DNA of 64,000 nt, from the NCBI RefSeq assembly GCF_006349365.1, contig NZ_CP040899.1:1922001-1986000 (forward strand), given 5' to 3'. The position numbers and the translations under genes are program-made. Positions 27,777 to 38,064 of the stretch are shown piece by piece. Position 1 is the first letter of the stretch. Every line of letters starts with the position of its first letter. The DNA is from Georgenia wutianyii (GTDB lineage: Bacteria > Actinomycetota > Actinomycetes > Actinomycetales > Actinomycetaceae). The notes below the pieces were generated by a model. That model had not been told where the DNA came from. It did not search any database and worked only from the letters and a program-made list of their open reading frames with translations.

Positions 27777-30457
27777 GGCTCCATCTTGGCACCACTTGCG
27801 CCCACCCCGGGCAGGACGCGTCTGCCGCTGTCGGCCCTCCCGGGTGGTGAGACCTCGACGACGGCACTGAGGATGGCCGCGCCACGGCGGGCGACGAGCA
27901 CCGGGTTGAGGAGGATCTGGCGCACCTCGGGAAGGTCGTCGGTGAGGACCGACACACGCGCGATGACGTTCTCCAGGGCGCGCACGTCGAGCACCGGCAG
28001 GCCACGGTGGCCGAACAGCCGCGGGGAGGCCTTGGCGCTGCGCACCATCTGCGCGACGTCGACGTCGGTGAGTGGGGGGATGCGGTAGGAGACGTCGTCG
28101 AGCAGCTCGACGGCGTCCCCGCCGAGCCCGAAGGACACGACCGGCCCGTAGAGCTCGTCCTCGGTCCCGCGCACGACGCACGCCACCCCCGGCGGCGCCA
28201 TGCGCTGGACGTCGAAGGCCGCGGGCTCCCTGCCGGTGGCCGCGAGGTCGCGCCGCATCGCCGTCATCGCGCCGGTGAGCTCCTCCGCGGTGCGCAGGTC
28301 CAGGCGAACGCCCCCGAGGTCCGCCCGGTGACGCAGCACCTCGTCACGGGTCTTCAGCGCCACCGGCCAGCCGAGGTCCTCGGCGGCCGCGACCGCCTCC
28401 TGCGGGGTGGTGACCGCCAGGCTGGGCACGAGGTCGAGGCCGTAGCAGGCCAGCAGCTCGGCGACCAGCTCGGGCTCCAGGCGCGTGGACTCCCCCGCCT
28501 CGAGGGACTGCAGGACGGGGGCGAGCAGCTCACGGGCGCGGGCGGGGGCGATGCCACTCGGGTCGACGAGCTCACCGCGCCCGTTCGCGCGCCACCGCGC
28601 GTGGGCGACCGCTCCCGCGAGCGCGGCGACGGCGTCGGCGCCGGTGGCGTAGGCGGGCACCGTGCGGCCCTCGCTCGTCAGCTCCGCGGTGAGGCCGGCC
28701 GGCCCCTCGCCCGAGGCGAGGACGGGCCGGTCACCCGCGGCCGCGGCGTCGGCGACCGCCCGCCACACCGCCGGGTCCGGGCCACCGAACGGGGGGACGT
28801 GGGCGACGACGAGCGCGTCCCACGAGTCGTCCTCCTGGAGGCGGGCGAGCTCACGTGCGTAGTCCTGCGCGGTCGCCAGCGCGGTGAGTCCCTCCCCGGC
28901 GGGCCGGGGGCGCAGGCCGTGACTGCGCGCCACGCCGGCGATCGTGCTCGTGAGGGCACCGGAGTTGCTCAGCACCGCCGTCCGCGGACCGCGCGGCAGC
29001 GGCTGGGAGACGAAGAGCTGGGCGAGGTCGAGCATCTCCGCGGCGGTGCGCGCCCGGATGACCCCGGCCTGGTCGAGCATCTCGGCGAGCACCCGCTGCG
29101 GCTCGCGCGTGGTGCGCACGCGGTGGCCCGGCGGGACCTGCTGGCCGGTCTGCCCGCTGAGCAGGGTGATGAGCGGCGTCGTCGCCCCGAGCCGGCGCGC
29201 GATGCGCGAGAACTTGCGTGGGTTGCCGATCGACTCGAGGTTGACGACGGCGGCGCGGATGCCGTCGTCGTCCTGCCAGGCCTGCATCGTGTCGTTGCCC
29301 GAGACGTCCGCCCGGTTGCCCGCGGAGACGAAGCCGCGCACCCCGATGCCGCGGCGCTCCACCGCGCCGAGCAGGACGGCGCCGGCAGCGGCCGACTGGC
29401 TGAACAGCGCGAGGCCGCCCGGGCCGGGCGCGGGGCGCGGCGTGGCGGCGAGACGTCCCGCCGGCCCGCTCGCGACGAGCCCGTAGGACGCCGGACCCAG
29501 GAGGCGCATCCCCGCCGCGCGGGTGGCGCGGCCGAGCTCGACCTGCCGGCGGCGGCCCTCCGGGCCCTCCTCGGCGAAGCCGCCGGAGAGCACCGCGACC
29601 GCGTGGACACCGAGCCGCGCCAGCTGGGGCACCGCGGCGACGACGGCGTCCGGCTCCCCCGCGACGACCGCGAGGTCCGGCCGGTCCTCCTCCGCGACGT
29701 GCGCGGCGAGGTCGGTGAGGGTCGCGTACGCGCCCTCACCGGGCAGCCCGACGAGGTGGACCGGACCGTCGAAGCCGCCGGCGGTGACCGACTCCGCGGC
29801 GCGCCGGGCGTAGACCTCCTCCGGGCCGCCGAGGGCCGCGACGACGACCGACCCGGCGGCGAGCATCGCGCGCATGCTCAGCGACTCGGCGCGCTGCTCG
29901 CGCTCGGCCATGACGGCCCAGGAGCGGCCCGTCTCCTCGATGTGGAAGTCGACGTGGAGGACGCCGTCGTCGAGCTCCTGGCGCACCTCGTAGCCCGCGT
30001 CCCGGAAGACGCGGATCATCCGGGCGTTGGCGGGCAGCACCTCGGCGGTGAAGCGGGCCACGCCGCGCTCGCGCCCCGCCGCGGCGAGGTGCTCGAGGAG
30101 CACCGAGCCCAGCCCGCGGCCGTGCTCGGAGTCCGCGACGTAGAAGGCGACCTCGGCGACGTCGGTGTCGAGGCGGTCGTACCGGCCGACCGCGAGGATC
30201 CGGTCCTCGCTCGTGAGGACGAGCGCGACCCGGTCCACGTGGTCGACGTGGGTGAAGCGGTGGAGGTCCTTGTCGCTCAGCCGCTCCATCGGCGCGAAGA
30301 AGCGGTAGTACTGCGACAGGGGCGACTGGCGCTGGTGCATCTCCTGCAGCGCCTGGGCGTCCTCGGGCCGGATGGGGCGGATGTGCATGGGGACGCCGTC
30401 CCGCAGAACGACGTCGGCCTCCCAGTGCGCCGGGTACGGGGGTGCCTCCTCGCTCAT
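27758..30457 (-). CDS. GNAT / acyl-CoA ligase (NDP-forming) fusion, Pat-like
   Basis: An 899-residue fusion. Residues about 1-170 are a GNAT acetyltransferase with the CoA pyrophosphate loop in EHGRGLGSVLLEHLAAAGRE. Residues about 195-650 are the CoA-binding and flavodoxin-like parts of an ADP-forming acyl-CoA synthetase (RLLGPASYGLVASGPAG, LSNSGALTSTIAGVA). Residues about 680-890 are an ATP-grasp domain (GWPVALKTRDEVLRHRADLGGVRLDL). Relatives acetylate lysines on acyl-CoA synthetases or sense acyl-CoA. A domain-degenerate ligase half is common in the family, and catalytic competence was not established. TAGGGT six bases before the ATG indicates a leaderless mRNA, divergent from parC across 270 bp. 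Confidence 0.9.
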   Translation of the reverse strand: MSEEAPPYPAHWEADVVLRDGVPMHIRPIRPEDAQALQEMHQRQSPLSQYYRFFAPMERLSDKDLHRFTHVDHVDRVALVLTSEDRILAVGRYDRLDTDVAEVAFYVADSEHGRGLGSVLLEHLAAAGRERGVARFTAEVLPANARMIRVFRDAGYEVRQELDDGVLHVDFHIEETGRSWAVMAEREQRAESLSMRAMLAAGSVVVAALGGPEEVYARRAAESVTAGGFDGPVHLVGLPGEGAYATLTDLAAHVAEEDRPDLAVVAGEPDAVVAAVPQLARLGVHAVAVLSGGFAEEGPEGRRRQVELGRATRAAGMRLLGPASYGLVASGPAGRLAATPRPAPGPGGLALFSQSAAAGAVLLGAVERRGIGVRGFVSAGNRADVSGNDTMQAWQDDDGIRAAVVNLESIGNPRKFSRIARRLGATTPLITLLSGQTGQQVPPGHRVRTTREPQRVLAEMLDQAGVIRARTAAEMLDLAQLFVSQPLPRGPRTAVLSNSGALTSTIAGVARSHGLRPRPAGEGLTALATAQDYARELARLQEDDSWDALVVAHVPPFGGPDPAVWRAVADAAAAGDRPVLASGEGPAGLTAELTSEGRTVPAYATGADAVAALAGAVAHARWRANGRGELVDPSGIAPARARELLAPVLQSLEAGESTRLEPELVAELLACYGLDLVPSLAVTTPQEAVAAAEDLGWPVALKTRDEVLRHRADLGGVRLDLRTAEELTGAMTAMRRDLAATGREPAAFDVQRMAPPGVACVVRGTEDELYGPVVSFGLGGDAVELLDDVSYRIPPLTDVDVAQMVRSAKASPRLFGHRGLPVLDVRALENVIARVSVLTDDLPEVRQILLNPVLVARRGAAILSAVVEVSPPGRADSGRRVLPGVGASGAKMEPWTAAT

Positions 30458-30727
30458 GGCCCCACCCTAGTTGCGGCCACCGACGCCCGGCCCCACCTCA
30501 CGACACCTGCCACCAACTCCCCCGCACGCCTCTGGGACACCCCTCCCGACGGCGTGTCGCCCGCGTGTCCCCGACGTCGTGGCAGGTTCCGCACACATCC
30601 GCACGGGTCGGCGCCGATCGGCAGGTCCACGACGGCCCCGCCGACGGCGATCCACCGAGCGGGCCGCCCCTCGGACACGGGGCCTGGATGCACCGAGACC
30701 GCCTGGGATCGGGAGAGAATGGAGCAC

Positions 30728-33184
30728 ATGCCACGTCGCAGCACCCCGCCGCCTCCCGTGCACGAGCAGATCATCGACATCGACGTGTCGACCGAGATGC
30801 AGGGCTCGTTCCTCGAGTACGCCTACTCGGTCATCTACTCCCGGGCGCTGCCCGACGCGCGCGACGGCCTCAAGCCGGTGCAGCGACGCATCCTCTACCA
30901 GATGGACGAGATGGGCCTGCGGCCCGACCGCGGCCACGTGAAGTCGGCCCGCGTCGTCGGCGAGGTCATGGGAAAGCTCCACCCCCACGGCGACACCGCG
31001 ATCTACGACGCCCTCGTCCGCCTCGCCCAGCCGTTCGCGCTGCGCGTCCCGCTCATCGACGGGCACGGCAACTTCGGCTCCCTCGACGACGGCCCGGCGG
31101 CCCCGCGCTACACCGAGGCCCGCCTCACCGCCGCCGCGCTCCTCATGACGGCCGGCCTGGACGAGGACGTCGTCGACTTCGTCCCGAACTACGACAACCA
31201 GCTCACGCAGCCCTCCGTGCTCCCCGCAGCGATGCCGAACCTGCTGGTCAACGGCGCCTCGGGGATCGCCGTCGGCATGGCGACGAACATGCCGCCGCAC
31301 AACCTCGTCGAGGTCGTCGCCGCCGCGCGCCACCTCATCGCCAAGCCCGAGGCGACGCTCGAGGAGCTCATGCGCTTCGTCCCGGGCCCGGACCTGCCCT
31401 CGGGCGGCAAGATCGTCGGTCTCGAGGGCATCCGCGACGCCTACGCCTCGGGCCGCGGCTCCTTCCGCACCCGGGCGACGACGCACCTGGAGAACGTCAC
31501 CGCGCGGCGCAAGGCGATCGTCGTCACCGAGCTGCCCTACCAGGTCGGGCCCGAGCGGGTCATCGAGAAGATCAAGGAGGCCGTCGACGCGAAGAAGCTC
31601 CAAGGCATCTCCGACGTCGCCGACTACACCGACCGCGAGCACGGCCTGCGGCTCGTCATCGAGCTCAAGACCGGGTTCAACCCCGACGCCGTCCTCGAGC
31701 AGCTCTTCCGCTACACCCCGATGGAGGACTCCTTCGGGATCAACAACGTCGCGCTCGTCGACGGCCAGCCGCAGACCCTGGGGCTGCGCGACCTGCTCTC
31801 GGTCTACGTCCAGCACCGCATCCAGGTCGTCCGGCGACGCACCGAGCACCGCCTGGCCAAGCGGACCGAGCGGGCCCACCTCGTGGCCGGACTCCTCCTC
31901 GCGATCTCCGACATCGACGAGGTCATCGCGGTCATCCGCTCCTCCGACGACGCCGACGCCGCCCGCGAGCGGCTCAAGATGGTCTTCGACCTCTCCGAGC
32001 CGCAGGCCGACTACATCCTCGCCCTGCGCCTGCGCCGGCTCACCAAGTTCTCCCGCATCGAGCTCGAGGCCGAGCGCGACGCCCTCGCCCGGGAGATCGA
32101 GGAGCTGCGCACCATCCTCGGCGACGAGGCGCTGCTGCGGTCGGTCGTGAGCGACGAGCTCGCCGAGGTCGCCGCCACGCACGGCACCCCCCGGCGCACG
32201 GTGCTGCTCGAGCACGCCGGTGGCCCGGCGACGTCGTCGGCCGCCTCCGGGCGCAAGGGCGGGACGAGCGTGCCGCTCGAGATCCCCGACGAGCCGTGCT
32301 GGGTCGCGCTGTCCGGCACCGGGCTCATCGCCCACGGCAGCCAGGAGCCGCCGCGCGAGGGCCCGCGAGTCGCGCACGACGCGCTCGCCGCCGTCGTGCC
32401 CGCGCGAACCCGTGGTGACGTCGGCGTCGTCCTCAGCAGCGGACGCTGCGTGCGCCTGCCCGTCCTCGACACGCCCGGCCTCCCGACGACCGACTCGGCG
32501 CCCGGACTATCCGGTGGCACCCCGATCACCGAGCTGGTCCAGCCCGAGCCCGGGGAGCGCGTCGTCGGCCTCACCCGCCTCGACGACGACGCCCCGCCGC
32601 TCGCGCTGGTCACCGCCGGCGGGACGGTCAAGCGGGTCAACCCGTCCGACCGGCCGGGGAACAAGGACGAGTGGCACGTCGTCTCGCTCAAGCCGGGCGA
32701 CGCCGTCGTCGGGGCGGCGCACGCCCCGGACGAGCACCGCCTCGTCCTCGTCACGAGCGAGGCCCACCTCCTGCACTTCCCGGCCTCCGCCGTGCGTCCG
32801 CAGGGACGCAGCGCCGGCGGCATGGCCGGTATCAAGATGCCGGACGACGCGCGGGTGGTCTCGTTCGGCGTCGTCCACCCCGACGACGTCTCGCGCAGCC
32901 TCGTCGTCACCGTCGCCGGGTCCTCCACGGCGCTGCCGGGGACGATGCCCGGGAGCGCGAAGGTCACCCCGTTCGACCGGTTCCCCGGCAAGGGCCGGGC
33001 GACCGGTGGCGTGCGGGCGCACCGCTTCCTGCGCGGCGAGGACGTCCTCACCCTCGCGTGGGTGGGCCTGGAGCCGATCCGGGCGGTCGCGTCCGGCGGC
33101 CAGCCGGTCGACCTGCCCGAGGTCGACGAGCGCCGCGACGGCTCCGGCCGTCCCCTCGCCGCCCCCATCGCCGCCATCGGCTGA
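30728..33184 (+). CDS. parC: DNA topoisomerase IV / gyrase-type subunit A
   Basis: An 818-residue type IIA topoisomerase A subunit. The active-site tyrosine is Y128 in APRYTEAR, and the quinolone-resistance region reads [13 protein letters not shown] with threonine at residue 90. The C-terminal pinwheel is present but carries only a loose GyrA-box-like stretch ([11 protein letters not shown]), favouring a decatenase over a supercoiling gyrase. The partner gene is at 35756-37891. Two in-frame ATGs exist at 30719 and 30728. GAGAAT seven bases before the second favours 30728. The gene is followed within 36 bp by the first 18-bp repeat array. Confidence 0.93.
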   Translation: MPRRSTPPPPVHEQIIDIDVSTEMQGSFLEYAYSVIYSRALPDARDGLKPVQRRILYQMDEMGLRPDRGHVKSARVVGEVMGKLHPHGDTAIYDALVRLAQPFALRVPLIDGHGNFGSLDDGPAAPRYTEARLTAAALLMTAGLDEDVVDFVPNYDNQLTQPSVLPAAMPNLLVNGASGIAVGMATNMPPHNLVEVVAAARHLIAKPEATLEELMRFVPGPDLPSGGKIVGLEGIRDAYASGRGSFRTRATTHLENVTARRKAIVVTELPYQVGPERVIEKIKEAVDAKKLQGISDVADYTDREHGLRLVIELKTGFNPDAVLEQLFRYTPMEDSFGINNVALVDGQPQTLGLRDLLSVYVQHRIQVVRRRTEHRLAKRTERAHLVAGLLLAISDIDEVIAVIRSSDDADAARERLKMVFDLSEPQADYILALRLRRLTKFSRIELEAERDALAREIEELRTILGDEALLRSVVSDELAEVAATHGTPRRTVLLEHAGGPATSSAASGRKGGTSVPLEIPDEPCWVALSGTGLIAHGSQEPPREGPRVAHDALAAVVPARTRGDVGVVLSSGRCVRLPVLDTPGLPTTDSAPGLSGGTPITELVQPEPGERVVGLTRLDDDAPPLALVTAGGTVKRVNPSDRPGNKDEWHVVSLKPGDAVVGAAHAPDEHRLVLVTSEAHLLHFPASAVRPQGRSAGGMAGIKMPDDARVVSFGVVHPDDVSRSLVVTVAGSSTALPGTMPGSAKVTPFDRFPGKGRATGGVRAHRFLRGEDVLTLAWVGLEPIRAVASGGQPVDLPEVDERRDGSGRPLAAPIAAIG

Positions 33185-33220
33185 CCCCCGCCACGCCCCT
33201 CCTCCCGTCCCCTCCCCCGC

Positions 33221-33523
33221 CGACAGCAGACTTCCGCGCGACAGCAGACTTTCGCGCGAGAGCCGACTTTCGCGCGACAGCAGACTTCTCGCCGAGAGCC
33301 GAGTTCCGCGCGACAGCAGACTTCTCGCCGAGAGCCGAGTTCCGCGCGACAGCAGACTTCTACAAGGCTGGCTCTCGCGAGGAACCCGGCTGTCGCGCAC
33401 AAGTCGGCTCTCGCGCGGAACTCGGCTCTCGCGCACAAGTCGGCCCTCGCGCGAAAGTCGGCTCTCGCGCACAAGTCGGCTCTCGCGCACAAGTCGGCTC
33501 TCGCGCGAAAGTCGGCTCTCGCG
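33221..33523. repeat. 18-bp repeat array 1: two opposed arms
   Basis: This array fills most of the 404-bp gap between parC and the convergent GNAT gene. The left arm (33221-33360) holds 7.8 units in exact 18-bp register, alternating CGACAGCAGACTTNCGCG with CGAGAGCCGACTTTCGCG. A short non-repeat spacer follows (33361-33369). The right arm (33370-33523) holds 8.5 units of the reverse-complement type, such as GGCTCTCGCGCACAAGTC. Each unit junction contains the near-palindrome CTCTCGCGCGAAAG. Because 18 is a multiple of three and no stop occurs, several frames stay open, but no start or codon pattern supports a protein. The arms could fold into one long hairpin. Confidence 0.9.
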
Positions 33524-33588
33524 GCGGAGGGCGGGGCGGGGCTGGCGGAGGGCTCGGCTGAGGCTGCGCGCCGGTGGGCGGGCTCGAG

Positions 33589-34638
33589 CTAGACGGCGCG
33601 GGTGAACATGAGGGAGTGGCGGGTCGGCTCGTAGCCGAGGTTTCCGAACAGGCCGAAGTCGCCGCCGGGCTCCGGGGAGTCGACCCCCAGGCCCGCGTAC
33701 TGCATGCCGTCGGCGGCATAGGCGCGCATCGCGGTCACCAGCAGCGCCGTCGCCACCCGCATCCCGCGCCACTCCTCGCGGACGCCGAGCAGCTCGGTGT
33801 AGCCCTCGGTCCACCCCTGGGCGGCCCAGTCCCCCTCGTAACGCCCCGAGATGAGGTACCCGGCCACGCGGGCGCGGTCGCTCGTCCGGTCGAGGGCGAC
33901 GAAGCTCCACGACGGCGCGAAGTACGTCCGGCCCTGCATCCACGTCTCGGGCGTGTGGAGCTCGGCGCCCCACTGCCCGGCGAACGCGTCGTTGTGCGCG
34001 CGGCGCACGGCGTCCTCGAGGGCGGCGTCCCACGGCTCCACGCTGATCTTGCCCTTCGCCTCCACCTCGGGCAGCGGCAGCGACAGGTCGCGCCGCATCT
34101 CGGTGTAGAAGCGGGTGGGCACGAAGCCGGCGAGCCGCAGCATGTCCTGGAAGTCGGTCATGTCGTCCTCGACGTGGACGACGGCGAGTGCGCTCGCGTA
34201 CCCGGCGTCGTCGAGGATCGAGCGGGCCGCAGCGAGCTGCCACTGCAGGAGCGTCGTGCCGATTCCCCGCCGGCGCCACTGCGGGTCCACGCCTCCGTCG
34301 CACAGCGCCCGGCAGGTGCCCGCGGTCGGGCGGACGCGGACGATGGCGTAGGCGCGCGGCACGCCGTCGGCGTCGACGGCGATGGTCCGCGCCGTCCCGA
34401 CGTCGGCGCCCACCTGGACGAACGTCTCCGCCGACTCCTCGGCGGTGGTGCGGTACGGCGGGTTGTCGTGCTCCTCGATGCGGCCCAGGAGGGCGACGAG
34501 AGCATCGTTGTCGGCGAGCGTCAGCTCACGCCAGCGCAGGTCGTGGCCGTGCGGCAGCTCGGGGTGGGGCCAAGGGGCACCGGCGTCCCCGACGCCCTCC
34601 GCCGGGGTGCGCGGGGCGTCGCCGAAGTGCTCGAGCAT
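33589..34638 (-). CDS. Double-GNAT acetyltransferase, paralog 1
   Basis: A 349-residue protein with two GNAT folds in tandem. The N-terminal domain has WRRRGIGTTLLQWQLAAARS, and the C-terminal domain has YTELLGVREEWRGMRVATAL and ends LGYEPTRHSLMFTRAV. The layout resembles mycothiol synthase, but the substrate is unknown. TATCGT lies six bases before ATG 34638, which selects this start over the in-frame GTG 21 bp upstream. It is one of three homologous copies clustered around parE (with 34699 and 38368). Confidence 0.85.
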   Translation of the reverse strand: MLEHFGDAPRTPAEGVGDAGAPWPHPELPHGHDLRWRELTLADNDALVALLGRIEEHDNPPYRTTAEESAETFVQVGADVGTARTIAVDADGVPRAYAIVRVRPTAGTCRALCDGGVDPQWRRRGIGTTLLQWQLAAARSILDDAGYASALAVVHVEDDMTDFQDMLRLAGFVPTRFYTEMRRDLSLPLPEVEAKGKISVEPWDAALEDAVRRAHNDAFAGQWGAELHTPETWMQGRTYFAPSWSFVALDRTSDRARVAGYLISGRYEGDWAAQGWTEGYTELLGVREEWRGMRVATALLVTAMRAYAADGMQYAGLGVDSPEPGGDFGLFGNLGYEPTRHSLMFTRAV

Positions 34639-34698
34639 GGTCCGACGATACGTTGTCACCGGGCTTCGGCCTACCGACGGTGGCCGGTAGGGGAAACC

Positions 34699-35718
34699 TC
34701 ACACCTCGATCGTGTAGAGGATCCGGGCGGCGCCCGGACGGTAGCCCATCCGCTCGTAGAAGTGGTGCGCGCCCGAGGGGTTCTCCATGTCGACGTCGAG
34801 GGCGGCCACCTCGATCCCGTCGCGGTAGAGCGCGCCGAGGACCGAGCTGAGCAGCGCGCGCGCTACCCCGGTGCCGCGGTGCTCGCGCAGGACGCCGAGC
34901 AGCTCGGTGTAACCCTCGCTGTGCCCCAGCGCCTCCCACTGGTGCTCGTGACGGGCGGTGAGCGCGTAGCCGGCGATCGTCCCCGACTCGACGTGGACGG
35001 CGACGACGCTCCACGCCGGCTCGAGCTCGTGCTCCCGCGCGGCCCACGTGTCCTCGTCCACGGGCTGGGAGCCCCAGTGGTCACGGAACGCCTCGTTGTG
35101 CGCGAGGCGCACGGCCTCGTCGAGCTCCGGGGTCCACTGGCGGATCTCGTAGCCCTCGGGGACCTTCGTGGCCTCGGGCTCCTCGGTCAGCGGGCGTCGC
35201 ATCTCGCGGAAGGTGCGCTTGGGGCTGAAGCCGGCTGCGGCGTAGAGCCGGCGCCTGTCCTCGAGCCGCTCGTCGACGTAGGCCGCGATGCGGCCCGGGA
35301 GCGAGGGGTCGAGGGTGGCGAGGATCTGCCGGGCGCGGTCGTCCTGCCAGGTGAGGAGCGCGCGGCCGATCCCGCGGCCGCGCCACGAGGGATCCACCGA
35401 GGCGGCGATGAAGACGCGGGCGTGGGTCTCGTCGCCGAGCGGGGAGTGGACGAACGCGGCGGCGCGCAGCTCGCCGGTGGTGTCGAAGCCTCCGAGGCTG
35501 TCGGCCTTCATCCCGGTGGAGGGCCGGGCGAGGATCTCGACGACGCGCGACCGGCCGGTGCGCATCGTGGGCTGGTCGACGTCCTCGCAACGCTCGACGA
35601 GCGCGTAGACCTGGTCGGCGTCGTCGGGGGTGAGAGCACGCCACACGAGTCCGAGGTGGTCGCCGGGAACGGTCGCCTCGGCCGGAGGCGCGGCGCGGTC
35701 GGGGAGCAGTTCGGGCAT
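34699..35718 (-). CDS. Double-GNAT acetyltransferase, paralog 2
   Basis: A 339-residue tandem-GNAT protein homologous to its neighbours. It has DPSWRGRGIGRALLTWQDDR in the first domain, LAHNEAFRDHWGSQPVDEDTW in the linker region and GYTELLGVLREHRGTGVARA in the second. The acceptor molecule is unknown. TAGGAT at 35726-35731 lies seven bases before the ATG, giving a leaderless start and arguing against the GTG six bases upstream. It sits between paralog 1 and parE, all on the minus strand, with separate promoters. Confidence 0.86.
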   Translation of the reverse strand: MPELLPDRAAPPAEATVPGDHLGLVWRALTPDDADQVYALVERCEDVDQPTMRTGRSRVVEILARPSTGMKADSLGGFDTTGELRAAAFVHSPLGDETHARVFIAASVDPSWRGRGIGRALLTWQDDRARQILATLDPSLPGRIAAYVDERLEDRRRLYAAAGFSPKRTFREMRRPLTEEPEATKVPEGYEIRQWTPELDEAVRLAHNEAFRDHWGSQPVDEDTWAAREHELEPAWSVVAVHVESGTIAGYALTARHEHQWEALGHSEGYTELLGVLREHRGTGVARALLSSVLGALYRDGIEVAALDVDMENPSGAHHFYERMGYRPGAARILYTIEV

Positions 35719-35755
35719 GTCCACGATCCTATGGTGTGGTCGGCGGCCGCTCAGG

Positions 35756-37891
35756 TCAGGCGTCGATGCGCTCGCGGTCGATCTGGGCCGCGCCGGCGAC
35801 GATGAAGTCCTTGCGCGGCGCGACGTCGTTGCCCATGAGCAGCTCGAAGACGCGCTCGGCCTCGGCCAGCGCATCGGCGTCGGCCATGCTCACCCGCCGC
35901 AGGGTGCGGTGGGCGGGGTCCATCGTCGTCTCGGCGAGCTGGTCGGCGTCCATCTCCCCCAGACCCTTGTACCGCTGGATGGGCTCCTTGTAGCGCTTGC
36001 CCTGGCGCTCGAGCTTGCGCAGCAGCTGGTGGAGCTCGGCCTCGGAGTAGGTGTAGATCTTCTCCCCCTTCTTGCCGCCCGAGCCGGCGATCTCGACGCG
36101 GTGCAGCGGCGGGACGGCGGCGAACACGCGGCCGGCCTCGACGAGGGGGCGCATGTAGCGGAAGAACAGGGTGAGCAGGAGGGTACGGATGTGGGCGCCG
36201 TCGACGTCGGCGTCGGTCATGAGGATGACCTTGCCGTAGCGCGCGGCGTCGAGGTCGAAGGTGCGGCCGGAGCCGGCGCCGATGACCTGGATGATCGAGG
36301 CGACCTCGGCGTTGCGCAGGATGTCGGCCGGGGACGCCTTCTGGACGTTGAGGATCTTCCCGCGGATCGGCAGCAACGCCTGGAAGTCGCTCGAGCGGGC
36401 AAGCTTGGCAGTGCCGAGCGCGCTGTCCCCCTCGACGATGAACAGCTCGGAGCGCTCGATGTCGTCGGTGCGGCAGTCGGCGAGCTTGGCGGGCAGTCGC
36501 GAGCTCTCCAACGCGTTCTTCCGGCGGGAGATCTCCTTGGTGAGCCGCGCCTGGACGCGGGCGCGCATCTCTCCGACGACCTTCTCCAGGACGGCGGTCG
36601 CCTGCACCTTGTCCTGCCGCTTGGGCGAGGTGAGGATCTCGGTGAGCTGCTTGTCCACGACGGAGGACACGATCCCGCGCACCGGCGCGGTCCCGAGGAT
36701 CTCCTTGGTCTGGCCCTCGAACTGCGGCTCGGGCAGGCGGACGGTGACGACGGCGGTGAGGCCGGCGAGGACGTCGTCCTTATCGATCTTCGGGTCCTTG
36801 GCGGTGACCTTGAGGCGCCGGGCGTTGGCGTCGATCTGCTTGCGCACCGTCTTGACGAGCCCCTGCTCGAAGCCGGTGAGGTGGCTGCCGCCCTTGGGGG
36901 TGGCGATGATGTTGACGAAGGAGCGCACGTCGGTCTCGTAGCCCTGGCCCCAGCGCAGCGCGATGTCGACCTCGCACGTGCGCTCGACCTCCTTGGGGCG
37001 CAGGTGCCCCGAGGAGTCGAGCTGCTGGACGGTCTCCATGAACGTGCCCGACCCGGTGAGGTGCAGGACGTCGGAGACGGGCGGGTCGGTGGCGAGGAAG
37101 TCGGCGAAGTCGACGACACCGCCGTCGTGGCGGAACACCTCCTCGACCGGGCCGTCCTCGCCGGGGGTGCCGGGCAGGCGCCGCTCGTCGCGCACGGTGA
37201 TGGTGAGGCCGGGGACGAGGAAGGTCGTCTGGCGGGCGCGGGTGACGAGCTCGTCGTACCCGAACTGGGAGGTCGAGGGGAAGATCTGCGGGTCGGCCCA
37301 GTAGCGGACCCGGGTGCCGGTGCGCCCGCGCGCCACCTTGCCGACGACGGCGAGCTCGCTCGACTCGACGAACGGGGCGAACGGCGCGTCCGGGCCGGCG
37401 CCGGCGCGGTCGTCGTAGGTGCCGGGCTCACCCCGGTGGAAGGTCATCCGGTAGGTCTTGCCGCCTCGGTCGACCTCGACGTCGAGGCGGGCGGACAGCG
37501 CGTTGACGACGGAGGCACCCACGCCGTGCAGACCACCGGAGGCGGCGTAGGAGCCGTTGCCGAACTTGCCGCCGGCGTGGAGCTTGGTGAAGACGACCTC
37601 GACGCCGCTGAGCCCGACGGAGTCGACGGTGTCGACGGGGATGCCGCGGCCGTTGTCACGCACCTCGACCGAGCCGTCCGGGTGGAGGACGACGTCGATC
37701 GCGTCACCGTGGCCCTCGAGCGCCTCGTCGACGGCGTTGTCGATGATCTCCCAGAGGCAGTGCATGAGCCCGCGCGAGTCGGTCGACCCGATGTACATGC
37801 CCGGACGCTTGCGCACCGCCTCGAGACCCTCGAGCACGGAGAGGTGTCGAGCGGTGTACTGGGCGGGAGACGCGGTCGACTTGGGGGGCAC
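35756..37891 (-). CDS. parE: DNA topoisomerase IV / gyrase-type subunit B
   Basis: A 711-residue type IIA topoisomerase B subunit. The GHKL ATPase motifs are EIIDNAVDEALEGHGD, DNGRGIPVD and GGLHGVGASVVNAL. The TOPRIM domain has EGDSALGTAKLARS and the metal-binding DADVDGAHIRTLL. The C-terminal end, RFELLMGNDVAPRKDFI-like, is complete. It pairs with the A subunit at 30728. The GTG start at 37891 lies six bases after TATGAT (37898-37903), so the mRNA is probably leaderless. A perfect 12-bp palindrome, GGACCTAGGTCC, lies at 37990-38001 in the divergent gap. Confidence 0.94.
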   Translation of the reverse strand: MPPKSTASPAQYTARHLSVLEGLEAVRKRPGMYIGSTDSRGLMHCLWEIIDNAVDEALEGHGDAIDVVLHPDGSVEVRDNGRGIPVDTVDSVGLSGVEVVFTKLHAGGKFGNGSYAASGGLHGVGASVVNALSARLDVEVDRGGKTYRMTFHRGEPGTYDDRAGAGPDAPFAPFVESSELAVVGKVARGRTGTRVRYWADPQIFPSTSQFGYDELVTRARQTTFLVPGLTITVRDERRLPGTPGEDGPVEEVFRHDGGVVDFADFLATDPPVSDVLHLTGSGTFMETVQQLDSSGHLRPKEVERTCEVDIALRWGQGYETDVRSFVNIIATPKGGSHLTGFEQGLVKTVRKQIDANARRLKVTAKDPKIDKDDVLAGLTAVVTVRLPEPQFEGQTKEILGTAPVRGIVSSVVDKQLTEILTSPKRQDKVQATAVLEKVVGEMRARVQARLTKEISRRKNALESSRLPAKLADCRTDDIERSELFIVEGDSALGTAKLARSSDFQALLPIRGKILNVQKASPADILRNAEVASIIQVIGAGSGRTFDLDAARYGKVILMTDADVDGAHIRTLLLTLFFRYMRPLVEAGRVFAAVPPLHRVEIAGSGGKKGEKIYTYSEAELHQLLRKLERQGKRYKEPIQRYKGLGEMDADQLAETTMDPAHRTLRRVSMADADALAEAERVFELLMGNDVAPRKDFIVAGAAQIDRERIDA

Positions 37892-38064
37892 CCGGCGATC
37901 ATACGAAGGCCGAGGTGCCGAACCGGGCAGGCGGCACCGGCGGGTGGCCGATCCCACGCCGAATAACGTGATGTGGAGCACTCTGCGAGGGACCTAGGTC
38001 CGCTGCGAGCGAACGAGGCCCCCGTCCGGGGAAGATCTCGGGGCGTTCGTGGTTGTATGCAGAC

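Noticed and set aside
28007..30727. Very long N-terminal extension of the topoisomerase A subunit (total 1725 codons)
   Set aside because: Homology starts at 30728. Upstream the frame is antisense to the Pat-like gene, and a -10-like element lies seven bases before ATG 30728.
32011..33492. Long open frames through the 18-bp arrays encoding hexapeptide repeats (also 49113-50678, minus strand)
   Set aside because: They stay open only because 18 is a multiple of three and GC is high. They are antisense to parC or the kinase gene and have no ribosome binding site or -10-coupled start.
33221..33523. CRISPR array
   Set aside because: Units are directly adjacent at 18 bp with no unique spacers, the orientation flips mid-array, and no cas genes are nearby.
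37990..38001. Perfect palindrome GGACCTAGGTCC between parE and the DUF7455-like gene as an operator
   Set aside because: It is perfect but short. A partial match near pflB (9895-9906) is not symmetric enough to build a motif, so it is only noted under parE.
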